A stretch of 64,000 nt of DNA, taken from assembly GCF_024347335.1 (NCBI RefSeq), contig NZ_AP025464.1, forward strand, positions 806,001 through 870,000, in the 5' to 3' direction. A program made the position numbers and the translations under genes. The notes beneath the pieces were generated by a model. The model worked only from the letters and a program-made list of their open reading frames with translations. It was not told where the DNA came from and did no database searches. Shown here piece by piece: positions 8,424-16,314 of the stretch. Positions within the stretch are counted from its first letter, which is position 1, and each line of letters opens with the position of its first letter. Source of the stretch: Vibrio celticus. GTDB lineage: Bacteria; Pseudomonadota; Gammaproteobacteria; Enterobacterales; Vibrionaceae.

Positions 8424-9209
8424 ATGTTTCAGCTTTCAAACATCAAAATTGTTCGTGATGAACGAACCATTCTCTCAATCGAAAACCTCACGATTCCGAC
8501 CAACGAACTGACCGTCGTTCTTGGCCATAATGGTTCAGGTAAATCTACACTCGTTAATTTACTCTCAGGGCAGATGTCACCAGATCATGGCAGCGTGGAA
8601 CTAGACGGCGCTTCCCTCTCTTCATTCAAAAGCAAAGACTTAGCCAAGCAGATTGCTTATTTACCGCAAAAGCTCCCAGCCTCTGCTGGCTTAACTGTCG
8701 AAGAACTGGTTCGTTTAGGGCGTTTCCCATGGAGAGGCGCACTAGGCCGTTGGAATTCAGAAGATAAGTCGATCATCCAGCAAGCAATGGAAAGAACCGG
8801 GGTTACTGAATTCTCACAAGCATTAGCGGATGACTTATCTGGCGGTGAACGTCAACGCGCGTGGGTCTCTATGTTGCTGGCTCAACAGTCTCCAGTATTG
8901 ATCCTTGATGAACCGACTTCTGCATTGGATGTTCATCACCAATTCCAATTGATGAGTTTATTGTCTGAACTCAACAAAAATGAAGACGTTGGCGTTATCG
9001 TGATTCTGCACGACTTAAACCTTGCACTGCGCTACGCGACACACATCGTTGCTCTGAAGAAAGGTCAGATTGCCTTTGAAGGCAGCGCAGATAAGTTACT
9101 CGATGAACAGGCTTTGTCTGCACTGTATGAATCCCCTATCCGACTGATCGATCATCCAGTTCCAGCTAAGACAGCAGCAAGCGAAAAGGTCGCCGTTGTT
9201 TGTGAATAG
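8424..9209 (+). CDS. fhuC: FhuC-like siderophore ABC transporter ATPase
   Basis: A 261-residue ATPase that energises FhuB import of ferric siderophores at the inner face of the cytoplasmic membrane. Walker A is GHNGSGKST at 34-42, the Q-loop lies near 82, the signature motif is LSGGERQRAW at 138-147, Walker B is LILDEP at 159-164 followed by SALD, and the switch histidine is in VILHDLNLALR near 192-202. The length is normal. It follows fhuF on the plus strand, divergent from receptor-fhuD-fhuB, so all parts of a ferric-hydroxamate uptake system are present in one locus. It is intact even though fhuB is frameshifted, which suggests that the fhuB lesion is recent or an error. Confidence 0.9.
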   Translation: MFQLSNIKIVRDERTILSIENLTIPTNELTVVLGHNGSGKSTLVNLLSGQMSPDHGSVELDGASLSSFKSKDLAKQIAYLPQKLPASAGLTVEELVRLGRFPWRGALGRWNSEDKSIIQQAMERTGVTEFSQALADDLSGGERQRAWVSMLLAQQSPVLILDEPTSALDVHHQFQLMSLLSELNKNEDVGVIVILHDLNLALRYATHIVALKKGQIAFEGSADKLLDEQALSALYESPIRLIDHPVPAKTAASEKVAVVCE

Positions 9210-9229
9210 TTCGAATATTTAAGTCCAAA

Positions 9230-9278
9230 CTCTAAGCTCTAAGCTCTAAGCTCTAAGCTCTAAGCTCTAAGCTCTAAG
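9230..9278. repeat. Seven perfect tandem copies of CTCTAAG
   Basis: The heptamer CTCTAAG is repeated seven times without error in the 3' spacer of fhuC, ending four bases before the terminator stem. Seven-base units outside genes are candidates for length variation between strains by slipped-strand pairing. Confidence 0.95.
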
Positions 9279-9282
9279 CATA

Positions 9283-9320
9283 AAAAGGCCATTGAAATCG
9301 TAGAACTTCAATGGCCTTTT
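9283..9320. terminator. Bidirectional terminator between fhuC and the MFS gene
   Basis: A 14-bp perfect stem (AAAAGGCCATTGAA at 9283-9296, TTCAATGGCCTTTT at 9307-9320) with A-tract on one side and T-tract on the other. It serves fhuC on the plus strand and the MFS gene on the minus strand. Confidence 0.9.
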
Positions 9321-9360
9321 CGTTTCTACTAGCCAGGCAGCTAGCTAATTAACTAAACAA

Positions 9361-10554
9361 CTAACTAAGCTGAGACTCTCTCGCTTCTTGGCTACTAAAA
9401 CCACGCAAAATGTTAAACAGGGTAATCAATGTGAACAGCATGATGACGAGCGATAAATGCCACGCTTCCCCTAACCCTAACTGAACCAGCCCCATACTCA
9501 CCATTGAAGAGACCACCATCTGCCCGCCGCCAGACATCGCTGCCGCCGCGCCAGCGTTCTTCTTGTAAGGCAGCATCACTAACGCCTGAGCACAAGGTAA
9601 CGCAATACCATTACCAAGGATCATCAAGAACTGGCCAAGCATGAGATACAGAGGTTCGAGTGGACAGAAGAACAGCCACAACGCCGCAGCAACATGTAAT
9701 ACAGGTGTGCATAACAGAGTTTTCTTGTTACCCAACATAGGGCGAATACGGTTACATAAGCTTGTTCCACCCAGCATGCCTAATGCTGGAATGACGGCCC
9801 ACATCGCGTATTCATCTGACGTCATGCCAATCTGGTTTTGCATGATAAACGGCATCACTGATACGGTGGTGATCATCAAGCTAAAGTTAAGCCAACCGAT
9901 ACTCGCAAAGCTCATAAAATAACGAGAAGTGAGTAGCTCTTTATATTGAGAAGCCATTTTCTTCGGTGAAGGGATTGCCGAAACCTGAGTCACGGTTTCC
10001 TTAAATTTGAACGCTAATACCACCCAAGCTACAGAGGCATAGCCAAGTAGTGAGATAAACACCATGCTCCAGCCAAAATGGAAGTTAATGAATCCACCGA
10101 TAACGGGCGCGATCAAAGGTGTTATAGACGCAACCATAGCAATGTAAGACATCGCCAAAGGCAAGTCTGCCCCACTGAATCTGTCTCGCGTGGACGCACG
10201 GGCAAGTACCGCGCAACAACCAGTACCTAAACCTTGCAGGAATCGCCCCATCACCATACTGGTAAAGGAGTGGCTGAAAAAGATGATCATCAAGAGGCCT
10301 AGCATGGCGATCAACAAGCCGCTTAGCAGTACCTTTTTGCGCCCGAGGGCATCAGAGATAGGGCCATAAATAAACTGGGAAGGACCAAAGCCTAATAAAT
10401 ACACACTCACCAAAAGCTGAGCTTGCTCTAGCGAGACATCAAAGTCTTTGGCGATCCAAGGTAAAGAAGGAAACACCAAGCCCATACTGAGCTGGCCGAT
10501 ACTGATGACCAAACACGCAAGTAAGATCGATTTAAAATCAAATCCACGACTCAT
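9361..10554 (-). CDS. MFS multidrug efflux transporter, Bcr/EmrD-like (DHA1)
   Basis: A 397-residue major-facilitator drug:proton antiporter in the inner membrane. About twelve membrane segments are visible. The loop 2-3 signature is DALGRKKVLLSG, and the fourth helix begins MGRFLQGLGTGCCAVLARA, typical of the DHA1 family that includes EmrD and Bcr. The length is usual (about 390-400). It is transcribed alone toward the fhuC terminator; the next gene (sugar dehydrogenase) diverges from it. No regulator is adjacent and the substrate cannot be told from sequence. Confidence 0.85.
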   Translation of the reverse strand: MSRGFDFKSILLACLVISIGQLSMGLVFPSLPWIAKDFDVSLEQAQLLVSVYLLGFGPSQFIYGPISDALGRKKVLLSGLLIAMLGLLMIIFFSHSFTSMVMGRFLQGLGTGCCAVLARASTRDRFSGADLPLAMSYIAMVASITPLIAPVIGGFINFHFGWSMVFISLLGYASVAWVVLAFKFKETVTQVSAIPSPKKMASQYKELLTSRYFMSFASIGWLNFSLMITTVSVMPFIMQNQIGMTSDEYAMWAVIPALGMLGGTSLCNRIRPMLGNKKTLLCTPVLHVAAALWLFFCPLEPLYLMLGQFLMILGNGIALPCAQALVMLPYKKNAGAAAAMSGGGQMVVSSMVSMGLVQLGLGEAWHLSLVIMLFTLITLFNILRGFSSQEARESQLS

Positions 10555-10824
10555 CGTTTAATACGTCCATTTGAAAAAAAATCGTGCGTATCTAACTCAC
10601 AACATAGAAACTGAGAAAATAGCGAAAATGCTGCTGACGAGTTGTTCATAATGCTCCGACGGGATCAAACAGAGAAAGGCACAGTAAACATACGTGAGCT
10701 TGTATAATCATACAATAGGCGTTCAATTAAATATGTGAATAGTCACTTTTCAGCAACCTCGGCTTTCCGCCAATCGGTCACAAGCGCTAGACTAACACTA
10801 GATGCTCATAATCAAGGGACTTCA

Positions 10825-11910
10825 ATGAACACTCATCACCGTATTTTTTCATGTGCTTTAGCGCTGCTTGCCTCTGGTCATATAACGTCAGCCTTTGCGT
10901 GGCAGGCAGAGAAGATCACCGACGGACTCGTGATCCCTTGGGGGCTGGCTTATGTCAACGATAAGTCCATGCTAGTAACAGAAAAATCAGGCGTCATTAA
11001 ACATGTCGATTTAAAAACAGGCGATCAAAACACACTGTTCAGGCTGCCCAATGTATGGGCGAAAGGCCAAGGTGGATTATTGGATATCGCACTCTCCCCT
11101 TTTGAAAACGGAAAGTTCTACGTCACTTACAGTAAAGACGTCGATGGTGAAGGCGTAACGACACTGGCTTCTGCTAATTACAGCAATAATGAAGTTACCA
11201 ATTGGACAGACGTGTTTGTGTCGAAATCCAGAACGGACACAGGGCGTCACTTTGGTAGCCGAATCACCTTTGATGATAGCCACCTGTATTTTTCAATCGG
11301 CGATCGAGGTGATCGAGACAACGGCCAAGACACCATGACTCACGCCGGATCAATATTACGATTGAATGCTGATGGAAGCACACCAAGCGATAACCCATTC
11401 ACGGATAACAACAAAGTGCTCAATGAAATTTGGAGCTTTGGCCATCGCAATCCACAAGGTCTGTATTACGATTTCCCGACTCAAAAGCTTTGGTCGATTG
11501 AACACGGTCCTCGCGGTGGTGATGAAATTGACCTAATAAAAGCAGGTGCCAACTATGGGTGGCCAGTCACCTCACACGGAAAAGAGTATTGGGGCCCTAT
11601 CAGCGTTGGCGAATCGGAAACCAAAGATGGTATTGAAGCGCCTAAAAAAGTCTATGTTCCTTCAATCGCTCCGGGCAGTTTGATTGTTTACCAAGGAGAC
11701 AAATACCCAGAGCTGAAAGGCAAACTGCTGGCTGGCGCACTAAAACTTACTCACATCAATATTGTGACAGTCAATGAACAAGGTGAGGCAATCGAGGAAG
11801 AACGCATTTTAGAGGACTTGGGCGAAAGGGTAAGAGACATCGAAACTTCACCAAACGGAGACATCTTCTTCAGCACTGATAATGGCAACCTGTACCGCTT
11901 GAAAAAGTAG
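10825..11910 (+). CDS. Secreted PQQ-dependent sugar (aldose) dehydrogenase, YliI/GSDH-like
   Basis: A 361-residue exported six-bladed beta-propeller of the glucose/sorbosone dehydrogenase family (PF07995), which oxidises aldose sugars in the periplasm with PQQ. I start it at 10825, where the sequence begins with a signal peptide (MNTHHRIFSCALALLASG, cleavage near AFA) and AAGGGA lies upstream; the longer frame upstream has no such signal. Recognisable propeller elements are LVIPWGLAYV, GGLLDIALSPFENGKFYVTY, GDRGDRDNGQ (calcium and PQQ region), EIWSFGHRNPQGL and WSIEHGPRGGDEID, and the C-terminal blade ends DNGNLYRLKK. Vibrios generally take up PQQ rather than make it, so the enzyme may be active only when PQQ is supplied; this is inference. 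It is monocistronic. Confidence 0.87.
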   Translation: MNTHHRIFSCALALLASGHITSAFAWQAEKITDGLVIPWGLAYVNDKSMLVTEKSGVIKHVDLKTGDQNTLFRLPNVWAKGQGGLLDIALSPFENGKFYVTYSKDVDGEGVTTLASANYSNNEVTNWTDVFVSKSRTDTGRHFGSRITFDDSHLYFSIGDRGDRDNGQDTMTHAGSILRLNADGSTPSDNPFTDNNKVLNEIWSFGHRNPQGLYYDFPTQKLWSIEHGPRGGDEIDLIKAGANYGWPVTSHGKEYWGPISVGESETKDGIEAPKKVYVPSIAPGSLIVYQGDKYPELKGKLLAGALKLTHINIVTVNEQGEAIEEERILEDLGERVRDIETSPNGDIFFSTDNGNLYRLKK

Positions 11911-12358
11911 CCGAGACCTCGTTCAAGTAAAGGCATTTACCTTACAACGACATTTATAAATATAAGCCGTTAAAAGTGGGCTCAATGCACAGTTAGCGGC
12001 TTTAAATTTGCAAAAATGAATGCGCTAAAACAGTGCATTTACTCCAAATTCGTCATCAATTTCGACCACCTTTTTCACAAAAACTACAACAAATCACCAT
12101 ACAACTGTAACTCCATGATATTTAAGGAATGCAAAGTTTGACTACCCCCAAGTTTCTGCAACCTTTCCCTATGTATTCGATTGACTATCCCCTGATTTGA
12201 TTTAGACTCGTTCCCGGCTAGAAAGAAAGTTCTTTGTATATAAACATTTCGTTGGATTACTAGTAACCCCGTTGTGTTGTACGCAATAGCAATAAACTTT
12301 TCCGCGCTATCAGTGCCACAATTGGCTCAAAATAAAAATTTAATTTTAGGATATCATC
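11911..12358. other. Spacer with cold-shock gene leader
   Basis: About 450 bases without a credible gene between the sugar dehydrogenase and the cold-shock gene. The left part shows no clear terminator; the right part holds a plausible promoter and a long untranslated leader for the cold-shock gene. Confidence 0.6.
12181..12208 (+). promoter_or_regulatory. Likely sigma-70 promoter of the cold-shock gene
   Basis: TTGACT at 12181-12186 and TAGACT at 12203-12208 are 16 bases apart. Transcription from here would give a leader of about 145 bases. Long structured leaders are typical of cspA-type genes and regulate them by temperature. No textbook cold box was identified. Confidence 0.45.
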
Positions 12359-12568
12359 ATGTCTAACACAGTTACTGGTACAGTAAAATGGTTCAACGAA
12401 ACTAAAGGCTTCGGCTTCATTCAACAAGAAAACGGTCCAGACGTATTCGCACACTTCTCTGCTATCACTGGCGACGGTTTCAAAACTCTTGCTGAAGGCC
12501 AAAAAGTTGAGTTCGTAGTATCTCAAGGTCAAAAAGGCCCTCAAGCTGACAGCATCAAAGTACTTTAA
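12359..12568 (+). CDS. CspA-family cold-shock protein
   Basis: A 69-residue single cold-shock domain that binds single-stranded RNA and DNA and acts as an RNA chaperone. Both nucleic-acid-binding motifs are intact: RNP1 as KGFGFI and RNP2 as VFAHFS. The protein starts GTVKWFNETKGFGF and is of standard length. A good ribosome site (TTAGGA) precedes the ATG. The preceding leader is long and the gene ends in a strong intrinsic terminator, so it is monocistronic. Which of the several vibrio Csp paralogues it corresponds to cannot be settled here. Confidence 0.95.
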   Translation: MSNTVTGTVKWFNETKGFGFIQQENGPDVFAHFSAITGDGFKTLAEGQKVEFVVSQGQKGPQADSIKVL

Positions 12569-12590
12569 TTTAGTATTTTAAAGCTTTCTA

Positions 12591-12618
12591 AAAATAGCCA
12601 GCCTCTGCTGGCTATTTT
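12591..12618 (+). terminator. Terminator of the cold-shock gene
   Basis: An 11-bp perfect stem AAAATAGCCAG / CTGGCTATTTT with a six-base loop, followed by a T-run. Confidence 0.9.
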
Positions 12619-12686
12619 TTTACCCGCTATTCAGAGATTTAAGGTAATATTCCCCTCTCACTATTTCTACCTAAGACACCCTATCA

Positions 12687-13226
12687 ATGGCTCTTAAACC
12701 GACAATCTATAAGTTTCGTATCTCTTTAACCGATATGAATCGCGACTACTACGACTCTTTTAATCTAACGGTTGCACAACACCCTTCTGAAACAGAACAG
12801 CGCATGATGGCGCGTATCATTGCTTTCTGTATCAATGCATCTCCTGAACTTGAGTTCACTAAAGGGTTGTCTAGCATTGAAGAACCCGATTTATGGCAGA
12901 AGTCGTTAGATGACCAAATCTTAGAGTGGATTGATGTTGGCGAACCCGATCCAGAACGCGTTAAGAAAGCGACTCGCTTATCTAAGTCTGTGAGCGTGTT
13001 CAGCTTCAACACTAAATCGAATGTTTGGTGGGAACAAAACAAAGGTAAGTTCGGTTACCTGAAAGCTCAGATCGTTCGCCTAGACAACGATGGTATTGAG
13101 CAACTAGCAGCGATGACACAACGTACTATGGACCTTTCAGTCATGCTGTCGGGTAACTCTGCGTTCGTAAACAGCGACACGCAATCTGCAGAAGTAACGT
13201 GGGAAGAGCTACAGAGTAATGACTGA
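12687..13226 (+). CDS. yaeQ: YaeQ family protein
   Basis: A 179-residue protein matching the YaeQ family along its length, from MALKPTIYKFRISLTDMNRD through ERMMARI-like and LWQKSLDDQILEWIDVGEPD segments. YaeQ has a PD-(D/E)XK nuclease-like fold. An old report linked it to RfaH-type suppression, but its function is not established. No clear Shine-Dalgarno sequence precedes the ATG. It overlaps the next gene by eight bases, so the two are probably cotranscribed and translationally coupled. Confidence 0.88.
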   Translation: MALKPTIYKFRISLTDMNRDYYDSFNLTVAQHPSETEQRMMARIIAFCINASPELEFTKGLSSIEEPDLWQKSLDDQILEWIDVGEPDPERVKKATRLSKSVSVFSFNTKSNVWWEQNKGKFGYLKAQIVRLDNDGIEQLAAMTQRTMDLSVMLSGNSAFVNSDTQSAEVTWEELQSND

Positions 13227-13800
13227 GATCCAAACTCAGACTGAACCTCAGCGCCAAACTAAGCTCGAAGCGTGTTTGCAGCTCGCAGGCCTCGATTCAG
13301 TAAAAGCGCTCTCAACAGGCTACGAGAAAGAGCTGTCATCATTTATTGATGAAAACCATGCTCTGTTTAAGCACGCTTGCGAGAACAAGCCGGACAACTC
13401 TGCACGTCAGACGTTGCTTGGCCTGTTAACCAAGGTACATATCGATGCAAGCTATCGCTTTGAAAGTAATAAAGAAGCGAATGAAGCGATGCAAAATGTA
13501 TTCGATAATACAATGGGTACTGAGCACAGCGACAAGTTTCAAAACTCTAACGCTCAGCAGTTAAAACTAGTCACGCATTTGTGGTTGTTCATTCAAGGAC
13601 GACTCGGTATGGATTACAGCCTAGCCAATGATCATGCAGCTGTAGCCGCTACACTGCTGTCTCGCTTATCACGAAGCTCAAACGATGAGATCCGAGTGGA
13701 GTTCATGGCGAGTTTTTATGATGGCTTGAACATCTATCAAGCCGAGAACAAACCATCAGGTATTGTTCACCACTTAAAGCGTTTGTTTAACCTTTCTTAA
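13219..13800 (+). CDS. Hypothetical protein coupled to yaeQ
   Basis: A 193-residue, largely helical, soluble protein that I do not recognise. It has no signal peptide, membrane segment or cysteine motif of note. The first ~12 residues are glutamine- and threonine-rich, and the middle has regular amphipathic helices (KLVTHLWLFIQGRLGMDYSL, AAVAATLLSRLSRSSNDEI). The start overlaps the end of yaeQ by eight bases (the ATG lies within the yaeQ 3' end), indicating coupled translation and perhaps a shared role. An intrinsic terminator follows 26 bases later. Confidence 0.75.
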   Translation: MTEIQTQTEPQRQTKLEACLQLAGLDSVKALSTGYEKELSSFIDENHALFKHACENKPDNSARQTLLGLLTKVHIDASYRFESNKEANEAMQNVFDNTMGTEHSDKFQNSNAQQLKLVTHLWLFIQGRLGMDYSLANDHAAVAATLLSRLSRSSNDEIRVEFMASFYDGLNIYQAENKPSGIVHHLKRLFNLS

Positions 13801-13826
13801 GCACTCCACCAGCGATCGATTCTAGT

Positions 13827-13852
13827 TACGCTCTATATTTTTATAGAGCGTA
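13827..13852 (+). terminator. Terminator after the yaeQ pair
   Basis: An 11-bp perfect stem TACGCTCTATA / TATAGAGCGTA with a four-base T loop, 26 bases after the stop. The T-tract is poor, but the position is right. Confidence 0.65.
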
Positions 13853-13871
13853 CTTATTCTGCTTAGCCGCC

Positions 13872-14066
13872 AGAGATTCCCTATTACGCTCGTTCCTCAC
13901 TTTAGGGAATGACGAAAAGTTTTTCGAGTTAAAACGTGTCAATTTGCTAATCTTGGCCGTCATCCCCGAGAAGGAGGAACGACTGAGTCGGGGATCTCAT
14001 ACCACGTCAGAAAGCACACAGACAAACAGATTCCCTACTCGCTCATTCTTCACGCTAAGGAATGAC
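13872..14066. repeat. Cluster of three dispersed-type palindromic repeats
   Basis: Three imperfect palindromes in a 200-base spacer. The first has arms ATTCCCTA (13876-13883) and TAGGGAAT (13903-13910). The second has ATCCCCGA (13972-13979) and TCGGGGAT (13988-13995). The third (about 14030-14063) repeats the first motif with changes, ATTCCCTACTCGCTC and AAGGAATGACG. Motifs one and three are clearly related copies, and two resembles them in inverted logic (GTCATCCCCGAG versus GGGAATGACG). Such elements recur in vibrio intergenic regions. Confidence 0.75.
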
Positions 14067-14109
14067 GACATTCGCAGCCATTTCAGTTAACTTCATTACA
14101 AGCACAAAA

Positions 14110-14132
14110 AAGCCCCGCAGAAAGCGAGGCTT
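14110..14132 (-). terminator. Terminator of folE
   Basis: A nine-base stem with one mismatch (AAGCCCCGC at 14110-14118, GCGAGGCTT at 14124-14132), followed on the minus strand by TTTTTT. It lies 65 bases past the folE stop. Confidence 0.8.
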
Positions 14133-14196
14133 AGAATATTTTCAACGAACATCAATTTACAGAGGCTAAATCGAGTTCATCAAATAACGAAACGTA

Positions 14197-14850
14197 TTAA
14201 CGCAGGCCGTGTAAGAATTCGTGACGCGTTGCTGGGTTTGATCTGAAAATACCGCCCAGAGCTGTTGTTGTCGTTTCGCTTGTCGCGTCCATTACACCGC
14301 GAGACTTCACACAGTAGTGAACGGCATCCATGGTGACAGCAACGTCATCGGTCTCGAGTAGCGTTTGCAATGCAACAAGGATCTGCTGAGTCATACGCTC
14401 TTGAACTTGTGGACGCTGAGCAAAGAATCGAACAATACGATTAATCTTTGAAAGGCCGATGATTTTCCCACGCGGAATATAAGCGACCGCAGTCTTACCA
14501 TCAATCGTGACTAAGTGGTGCTCACAAGTACTGGTCACAGTAATGTCTTTTACTCGTACCATCTCACGAACGCCCATCTTGTTTTCGATTACCGTAATTT
14601 TAGGGAAATTAGCGTAATCCAAACCAGAGAAAATTTCATCAACGTACATTTTAGCAATACGTTGCGGTGTTTCTTCCAGACTATCGTCCGTAAGATCAAG
14701 TTCAAGGAGAGTTAGAATCTCACGCATATGGTGTTCGATTCGTTCCTTTTTCTCTTCTCGGCTAACCTGGTTAGGACTCATTGGTGTCTCTAATCCGCGG
14801 CTTGCTAGCGCATCTTTAACCAACTTCGCTGATTCGCTAAGACCTGACAT
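14197..14850 (-). CDS. folE: GTP cyclohydrolase I
   Basis: Converts GTP to dihydroneopterin triphosphate, the first step of tetrahydrofolate synthesis, in the cytosol. I start it at 14850 (MSGLSESAKLV), where AGAGGAA lies just upstream; this gives 217 residues, the family norm, whereas the longer frame adds 24 unsupported residues. Zinc ligands are visible as Cys109, His112 (STCEHHLV) and Cys180 (VHYCVKSRG). The substrate-binding IGLSKINRIV and the C-terminal TRHEFLHGLR are conserved. It is transcribed divergently from moeA-moeB; both start from GTP-derived pterin chemistry, and this folE/moeAB arrangement is common in gamma-proteobacteria. Confidence 0.97.
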   Translation of the reverse strand: MSGLSESAKLVKDALASRGLETPMSPNQVSREEKKERIEHHMREILTLLELDLTDDSLEETPQRIAKMYVDEIFSGLDYANFPKITVIENKMGVREMVRVKDITVTSTCEHHLVTIDGKTAVAYIPRGKIIGLSKINRIVRFFAQRPQVQERMTQQILVALQTLLETDDVAVTMDAVHYCVKSRGVMDATSETTTTALGGIFRSNPATRHEFLHGLR

Positions 14851-15066
14851 TGAACTTCCTCTTTTATTACCCCTTCTGGATGGCAAACAAGGATACTCGG
14901 AATTTTGAATAAATACACCCATATTTTAAGGGAGGTCATTATTTACGGGGCTCAAACTATGCTAAAGTGGCTGCAATTTCGTTGGCGAACCATCATGATT
15001 TGATAATTATTGAATCCCTATTGCCAACCACCAAATCAAAATAATAACGACCAAAGGATTTCAATT

Positions 15067-16302
15067 ATGGGCTGTTGCGACGCTCCGGGCTTGATGCCAA
15101 TTGAAGAAGCACTAGATAAGCTGCTATCACCAATTCAACCTATTCAAACGACCTTATCACTGCCATTAGCAGAAGCATTGGGTTACGTACTTGCTGAAGA
15201 TATTCTATCCCCTATTTTTGTACCTCCTTTTGATAACTCAGCAATGGACGGCTATGCACTGCGCTTAGCAGACCTAGAGAACGGCAAAGTGCTGCCTTTA
15301 GCGGGTAAGTCCTTTGCAGGTCAGCCATTTGACGATGAATGGCCTGCAAACACCTGTATTCGCATTATGACTGGCGCAAAGATCCCGGAAGGTTGTAACG
15401 CGGTAATCATGCAAGAAAACACGACTGAAACTGACGCTGGCATTGATATTCAGCAAGACGACATCAAGCTGAACAATAACATTCGCCCTACTGGTGACGA
15501 CATCAAACAAGGCGATATCGTTCTTAGCCGCGGCGAACGTTTAACACCTCGTGACATTCCAATGATTGCTTCGCTCGGTGTGAGTCATGTAACTGTGGCA
15601 CACAAGCCTAAAGTCGCTTTCTTCTCTACTGGCGATGAGCTCAAGCCATTAGGCCAGCCTCTTGAAGACGGTCAGATCTACGACAGCAACCGCTACGGCA
15701 TTAAACCGCTGATTGAAGCATTTGGTTGTGAAGCGATTGACCTAGGCATCATCCCTGATTGCCCTGCAACGCTTAAAGAAACCTTCGAGAAAGCTCAAGA
15801 ACTCGCAGATGTTGTTGTGACTTCTGGCGGTGTGAGTGTTGGTGAAGCGGATTACACCAAAGATATTTTGGAAGAACTCGGCCAAATCGGCTTTTGGAAG
15901 CTCGCTATCAAACCAGGTAAACCGTTCGCATTTGGTGAATTGGATAACGCGTGGTTCTGTGGCTTACCGGGTAACCCAGTGTCGGCGATGATGACCATGT
16001 ACGTTTTAGTTCAGCCTATGCTGGCTAAATTGGCTGGCCACACCGCATGGACAGTACCAGAGTCTATTCCTGCTATCACTAAGTCTGCATTCAAAAAAGG
16101 CCCAGGTCGTACTGATTACCAACGTGGCATCTACTCGATTGAAAACGGTCAGTTTGTAGTAGAAACAACAGGTAACCAAAGCTCTGGCGCTTTCCGCTCA
16201 ATGAGCTTAGCAAACTGCTTTGTGGTACTAGAGCGCGAACGTGGCCGTGTTGAAGTCGGTGAAACGGTTCAGATTCAACTGTTTAACTCGACGCTTTACT
16301 AA
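15067..16302 (+). CDS. moeA: Molybdopterin molybdenumtransferase MoeA
   Basis: Inserts molybdate into adenylylated molybdopterin, completing molybdenum cofactor synthesis. The start at 15067 (MGCCDAPGLMPIEEALDKLL) has AAAGGA upstream and gives 411 residues, the same as E. coli MoeA. Conserved blocks are PPFDNSAMDGYALR (about 57-70), RIMTGAKIPEGCNAVIMQE, the MoCF-binding region FFSTGDELKPLG with VTSGGVSVGEADYTKD, and WKLAIKPGKPFAFG followed by GLPGNPVSAM. The C-terminal domain IV ends near 411. It sits 12 bases before moeB and is divergent from folE. Confidence 0.97.
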   Translation: MGCCDAPGLMPIEEALDKLLSPIQPIQTTLSLPLAEALGYVLAEDILSPIFVPPFDNSAMDGYALRLADLENGKVLPLAGKSFAGQPFDDEWPANTCIRIMTGAKIPEGCNAVIMQENTTETDAGIDIQQDDIKLNNNIRPTGDDIKQGDIVLSRGERLTPRDIPMIASLGVSHVTVAHKPKVAFFSTGDELKPLGQPLEDGQIYDSNRYGIKPLIEAFGCEAIDLGIIPDCPATLKETFEKAQELADVVVTSGGVSVGEADYTKDILEELGQIGFWKLAIKPGKPFAFGELDNAWFCGLPGNPVSAMMTMYVLVQPMLAKLAGHTAWTVPESIPAITKSAFKKGPGRTDYQRGIYSIENGQFVVETTGNQSSGAFRSMSLANCFVVLERERGRVEVGETVQIQLFNSTLY

Positions 16303-16314
16303 CGAGGCTTGCTG

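Noticed and set aside
12260..12544. 94-residue frame antisense to the cold-shock gene
   Set aside because: It lies largely on the opposite strand of a clearly conserved gene and has no ribosome site; it is a shadow.
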